Assembly: GCF_011764485.1 (NCBI RefSeq)
Contig: NZ_AP022848.1
Coordinates: 2,074,001 to 2,138,000, forward strand
DNA length: 64,000 nt
DNA from: Bosea sp. ANAM02
GTDB taxonomy: Bacteria; Pseudomonadota; Alphaproteobacteria; Rhizobiales; Beijerinckiaceae
Direction of reading: 5' to 3'
Positions 60,783 to 64,000 of the stretch are shown here, piece by piece. The position numbers were made by a program, and so were the translations under genes. Below the pieces are notes generated by a model. The model searched no databases. It worked only from the letters and a program-made list of their open reading frames with translations, and had not been told where the DNA came from. Position 1 is the first letter of the stretch; each line of letters begins with the position of its first letter.

Positions 60783-60870
60783 GCGGCGAGGCTAGAGCGG
60801 CCCGCGTTCAGGGGGAAGGCAGGATGATGCACGCCGCCATGAAGCGCCGGTCTGCCTCACGATCGGCGAG

Positions 60871-60916
60871 CCCTCATCCTGAGGAGCCTGGGCGCAAAGG
60901 TCGCGCGTGTCTCCAA
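60871..60916 (+). repeat. Family C half remnant
   Basis: CCCTCATCCTGAGGAGCCTG followed by a degenerate GTCTCCAAGC recalls the left half of 31446-31562. No mirror half follows; a family A element begins 34 bases on. Confidence 0.55.
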
Positions 60917-60949
60917 GCGGTTGAATCTGGACCTCCCCCAAAAAAGCGC

Positions 60950-61054
60950 GTCATCCCGGACGGAGCGCAGCGTAGATCCGGGATCCATGTCTGAACCTCT
61001 GCCGGAAACGCTCCGGCATGGATCCCGGGTCTTCCTGCGGTCGCCCGGGATGAC
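60950..61054. repeat. Intergenic palindrome, family A (copy 6)
   Basis: GTCATCCCGGACGGAGCGCAG at the left and GCCCGGGATGAC at the right, with GATCCGGGATCCATGTCTGA and GGCATGGATCCCGGGTC inside. With the family C remnant it fills most of the 299-base gap between the SDR gene and the next gene. Confidence 0.85.
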
Positions 61055-61081
61055 CCGCACTTCTTGGGGCCAGTTATCCAA

Positions 61082-61897
61082 TCAATCCCACTTGTACTTC
61101 AGGGAGAGCATGGCCCGGCCGCGTGTCTCGAAATCGCTGGCGACGAGCGGTACCTTGCGCGCCAGCGTCAGGTCGAAGGAGGTCTGCCAGGGCAGGTCGG
61201 CGAGCTTGGCGAGATCGACCGAAAGCTTCATCTCCGGCGTCATCGCCGTGTGGATGCCGTCGCCCGGCGCGAAGACGTAGGTCCCGCCCATCGTGAGCTG
61301 GGAGGTCAGGGTGAGGTGCGGGAACAGCTCCTGCCGATAGCCGATCAGCGCCTCGCCGATCTGCTCGGGATTGCCGTAGAGCGCGCTGCCGCCGCCGGTG
61401 GCGAGGCCCCAGATGAAGCCCTTGCCCGCGCCCGCCGGCTGGGCGAGGCGCCAGCGCAGCTCCGCGTTCCGGGTGGCGCCGATGCTCGCCGGATCGGAAA
61501 GCGTGGTCGAGAGCGAGAAGATGTCCCGCCCGAGCTTGAACCCGACCGAGCGGTCCTGCGTCGCGCTCGCCATGCTCTGGCGGGCTGCGAAACCCTTGCG
61601 GATGATGTCGACCGGGATCGGCGCCCGCGCCCGCAGATGCGCGCCCGATGCCGCGGCGGCGCGGCCGAGCGCGGCGAGACCGGGATCGAAGACGATCGCA
61701 TCGGGCTCGCTCGCCGCCAGTGCTGCCGTTTCGCCCGCATCGGGGTCGATCAGAGCGCCGCGCGGGATCGGCAGCGGTATCGCAGGCTGCTCCTCGGCCG
61801 AGATCGGCGCGGCGGCGAGGGCGAAGCCGGGCGTTGCGGCGAGGATGAACATGGCCGTGGCGAGGCCGGGCCGGCAATCGGGAATGAAACGGAACAC
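61082..61897 (-). CDS. Hypothetical secreted protein, possibly beta-strand-rich
   Basis: A 271-residue protein with an N-terminal hydrophobic stretch ([20 protein letters not shown]) that reads as a signal peptide. After a loop of about 90 residues, the rest alternates polar and hydrophobic residues in strand-like blocks ([53 protein letters not shown]). It ends MLSLKYKWD, with aromatic residues near the C-terminus as in some outer-membrane barrels, though the last residue is Asp and not Phe. I do not recognise a family. It stands alone and is divergent from icd. Confidence 0.7.
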   Translation of the reverse strand: MFRFIPDCRPGLATAMFILAATPGFALAAAPISAEEQPAIPLPIPRGALIDPDAGETAALAASEPDAIVFDPGLAALGRAAAASGAHLRARAPIPVDIIRKGFAARQSMASATQDRSVGFKLGRDIFSLSTTLSDPASIGATRNAELRWRLAQPAGAGKGFIWGLATGGGSALYGNPEQIGEALIGYRQELFPHLTLTSQLTMGGTYVFAPGDGIHTAMTPEMKLSVDLAKLADLPWQTSFDLTLARKVPLVASDFETRGRAMLSLKYKWD

Positions 61898-62109
61898 GTC
61901 GTTCGTCCTGTCGCTATGACGAGCGGCAGACCAGGCTAGGCCGGGAAGGTGCCGATTTTGCGGCGGTGCAACATGATCGGCGTGTCAGATTGCCCGAAAG
62001 CCGCGCTTCCCCCGCCGCCCCGAACCCGCTAGGAAGCCTCCCAGCCGTGAACCGTGGCCGAAAGCCGCCGTTTCGGATCGTTCTATCTGGAGAGAACAGG
62101 GGTCATCGC

Positions 62110-63324
62110 ATGAGCAAGATCAAGGTCGCCAACCCGGTCGTCGACATGGACGGCGACGAGATGACCCGGATCATCTGGCAGAAGATCAAGGACACCCTGA
62201 TCTTCCCGTATCTGGATCTCGAGCTCGACTACTACGACCTCTCGGTCGAGAACCGCGACGCGACCAACGACCAGGTCACCATCGACGCCGCCAACGCCAC
62301 CAAGAAGCATGGCGTCGCCGTCAAATGCGCGACCATCACGCCGGACGAGGGCCGCGTGAAGGAGTTCAACCTCAAGGAAATGTGGAAGTCGCCGAACGGC
62401 ACGATCCGCAACATCCTCGGCGGCGTGATCTTCCGCGAGCCGATCATCTGCAAGAACGTGCCGCGCCTCGTCCCGGGCTGGACCCAGCCGATCGTCATCG
62501 GCCGCCATGCCTTCGGCGACCAGTATCGCGCCACCGACTTCAAGTTCCCCGGCAAGGGCACGCTCTCGATCAAGTTCGTCGGCGAGGACGGCAATGTCAT
62601 CGAGAAGGAGGTCTTCAAGGCCCCCGAGGCCGGCGTCGCCATGGCGATGTACAATCTCGACGACTCGATCCGCGACTTCGCCCGCGCCTCGCTGAACTAC
62701 GGCCTGATGCGGAAGTACCCGGTCTATCTCTCGACCAAGAACACCATCCTCAAGACCTATGACGGCCGCTTCAAGGACATCTTCCAGGAGATCTACGAGA
62801 AGGAGTTCAAGGCCAAGTTCGACGAGCTCGGCATCACCTACGAGCACCGCCTGATCGACGACATGGTCGCTTCGGCGATGAAGTGGTCGGGCGGCTATGT
62901 CTGGGCCTGCAAGAACTACGACGGCGACGTGCAGTCCGACACCGTGGCGCAGGGCTTCGGCTCGCTCGGCCTGATGACCTCGGTGCTGATGACGCCGGAC
63001 GGCAAGACCGTCGAGGCCGAGGCCGCGCACGGCACGGTGACCCGCCACTATCGCGAGCACCAGAAGGGCAAGGAGACCTCGACGAACTCGATCGCCTCGA
63101 TCTTCGCCTGGACCCGCGGTCTCGCCCACCGCGCCAAGCTCGACGGCAATGCCGAGCTCGCCAAGTTCGCCGCGCTGCTGGAGAAGGTCACGGTCGATAC
63201 CGTCGAGGCCGGCGACATGACCAAGGACCTCGCCCTGCTGGTCGGCGCCGAGCAGAAGTGGCTCTCGACCACCGGCTTCCTCGAGAAGGTCAGCGAGAAC
63301 ATGCGCAAGGCGATGGCCGCCTGA
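62110..63324 (+). CDS. icd: NADP-dependent isocitrate dehydrogenase
   Basis: A 404-residue homodimeric, eukaryotic-like isocitrate dehydrogenase of the TCA cycle, oxidising isocitrate to 2-oxoglutarate with NADP. The start at 62110 ([20 protein letters not shown]) has AGGGG upstream and matches family starts; an extension to 61966 is rejected. Substrate and metal motifs include [20 protein letters not shown] and [20 protein letters not shown]. The NADP-binding region is [20 protein letters not shown]. Codon usage is clean and strongly biased, consistent with high expression. A classic terminator follows 30 bases after the stop. Confidence 0.98.
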   Translation: MSKIKVANPVVDMDGDEMTRIIWQKIKDTLIFPYLDLELDYYDLSVENRDATNDQVTIDAANATKKHGVAVKCATITPDEGRVKEFNLKEMWKSPNGTIRNILGGVIFREPIICKNVPRLVPGWTQPIVIGRHAFGDQYRATDFKFPGKGTLSIKFVGEDGNVIEKEVFKAPEAGVAMAMYNLDDSIRDFARASLNYGLMRKYPVYLSTKNTILKTYDGRFKDIFQEIYEKEFKAKFDELGITYEHRLIDDMVASAMKWSGGYVWACKNYDGDVQSDTVAQGFGSLGLMTSVLMTPDGKTVEAEAAHGTVTRHYREHQKGKETSTNSIASIFAWTRGLAHRAKLDGNAELAKFAALLEKVTVDTVEAGDMTKDLALLVGAEQKWLSTTGFLEKVSENMRKAMAA

Positions 63325-63353
63325 TCTCAGGCGCTCGCTTGCGTGAAACAAGG

Positions 63354-63380
63354 AGCCCGGCCGCAAGGCCGGGCTTTTTT
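63354..63380 (+). terminator. Intrinsic terminator after icd
   Basis: AGCCCGGCC and GGCCGGGCT form a nine-base stem around a GCAA tetraloop, followed by six T. It is a textbook Rho-independent terminator. Confidence 0.93.
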
Positions 63381-63404
63381 CATGCGCTGCACCGCCTGTG
63401 GCAA

Positions 63405-64000
63405 TCAGGCCTTCTGCGCCACGATATAGGGGCGCCAGTCCTTGCCCTTCGTCGCATGCTTCTCGATCGCCAGAAGCCGAAAGCCTGCCGCGGCCACGCG
63501 CTCGTTCAACTCCGCCTCGTCGAAGACGGCTGCAAAGGGCGCCAGCCGAAGCGCGCGCATCACGGGAAGGGCAGCGTATCCGATCAGTGGATTCATGTCG
63601 CCGATACAGGGTGTCTTCGAGATGAACAGCCCGCCCTCCGCCAGCAAGCTGCGGATGTGTTCCAGCGTGCCGGGCAGATCTCGCACCAGATGCAGGTAGC
63701 TGAAGCCCAGAACGACATCGAAAGGCGCATCGGGCGTGAGCGTTTCCGCCGTGGCGACGCCGAAGCTCAATCCCGGGATCGCTTCGGTCGCCAGCTTCTG
63801 CTCGGCAATTGCGATCATGCCGGTCGAGATGTCCGTCGCCAGATAGCCTTGGACGCCCTCGGCCAGCCTGAGCGCCGTCGACCCGGTGCCGCAGCCGAGC
63901 TCCAGCACCTTGTCTTGCGGTTTCAGGAGCTCCCGCGTCCGCTCCAGCGTACGCTCATAACCAGCGGCATCCGAAATGGTGCTGCGCGCATATCGGCTGG
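63405..64000 (-). CDS. Class I SAM-dependent methyltransferase (5' partial)
   Basis: The C-terminal 198 codons of a methyltransferase whose frame stays open through the right window edge, reading SRYARSTISDAAGYERTLER, then the SAM motif VLELGCGTGSTALRLAEG. YLATDISTGMIAIAEQ supplies the acidic loop for the SAM ribose, and FDVVLGFSYLHLVRDLPGTL and LLAEGGLFISKTPCIGD the post-motifs. An internal GTG at 63908 would cut off part of the fold, so the true start lies beyond the window. The acceptor substrate is unknown; small-molecule or cofactor methylation is most likely. The gene is convergent with icd, separated by the icd terminator. Confidence 0.9.
   Translation of the reverse strand, partial: SRYARSTISDAAGYERTLERTRELLKPQDKVLELGCGTGSTALRLAEGVQGYLATDISTGMIAIAEQKLATEAIPGLSFGVATAETLTPDAPFDVVLGFSYLHLVRDLPGTLEHIRSLLAEGGLFISKTPCIGDMNPLIGYAALPVMRALRLAPFAAVFDEAELNERVAAAGFRLLAIEKHATKGKDWRPYIVAQKA

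Overview
The window is a high-GC chromosomal segment. The evidence points to an alphaproteobacterium of the order Hyphomicrobiales, and gene order and protein style look most like Bosea or a close relative. Supporting signs are the FlaF/FlbT/FliX flagellar regulators, an HWE histidine kinase, a bifunctional PuuE-UraD protein with membrane PuuD, a PlcP-like phosphoesterase paired with a glycosyltransferase, and many GTCATCCCGG...CCGGGATGAC intergenic palindromes. The genus is inferred from recall of these families, not from a marker gene. I see no rRNA, CRISPR array or prophage.

Layout. 1-3.9 kb: a NitT/TauT-type ABC transporter (ATPase cut by the window edge, permease, substrate-binding protein). 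A complete IS630-family element separates the binding-protein gene from the permease. 4-11 kb: HWE kinase, pyridoxal kinase, an EEP-fold hydrolase, a PhzF-like protein, a NUDIX protein and an M3 oligopeptidase. 11-16 kb: a small lipoprotein, a YoaK-family membrane protein, leuA with a Leu-rich leader peptide and stem, a UraA-type permease and tRNA-Lys(CTT). 16-21 kb: an RcnB-like protein, a Pro-rich small protein, an M20 peptidase, a phage-type SNF2 helicase, a tiny membrane protein and an alpha/beta hydrolase. 21-24.5 kb: urate catabolism (puuE-uraD fusion, uraH and divergent puuD), together covering urate to allantoate. 24.8-36 kb: YfhO-like membrane protein, ferredoxin-NADP reductase, HbpS/GlcG-like protein, BON-LysM protein, rhodanese, DUF3829-like protein, an orphan form-II CoxL-like molybdoenzyme subunit, cytochrome c', a diheme cytochrome c, and a decayed HAD hydrolase fragment. 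36-46.8 kb: XRE-cupin regulator, DMT exporter, an SDR without the usual catalytic motif, a PlcP/Agt-like lipid-remodelling pair, a Kef-type antiporter, a MoxR/CoxD-like ATPase, SixA, and a YcjX/YcjF pair.

46.8-59.3 kb is a flagellar block. flgE-flgK-flgL lie on the plus strand. Two flagellins, flbT and flaF, a FlaG-like gene, and flgI-flgJ-flgN lie on the minus strand, with fliX divergent from flgI. Good sigma-54 -24/-12 matches precede flgE and flgI, each with CTGCCGG/CCGGCAG palindromes about 85-115 bp further upstream. This fits an FlbD/FliX-type sigma-54 circuit. 59.4-64 kb: a cupin dioxygenase-like protein with an SDR, an unrecognised secreted protein, icd with a clear terminator, and a methyltransferase cut by the window end.

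I found no clearly new multigene system. The observations I would follow first are the sigma-54/enhancer layout, the leuA leader, the solitary phage-type helicase, the orphan CoxL-like subunit beside two cytochromes, the catalytically atypical SDR, and the several families of paired intergenic palindromes.
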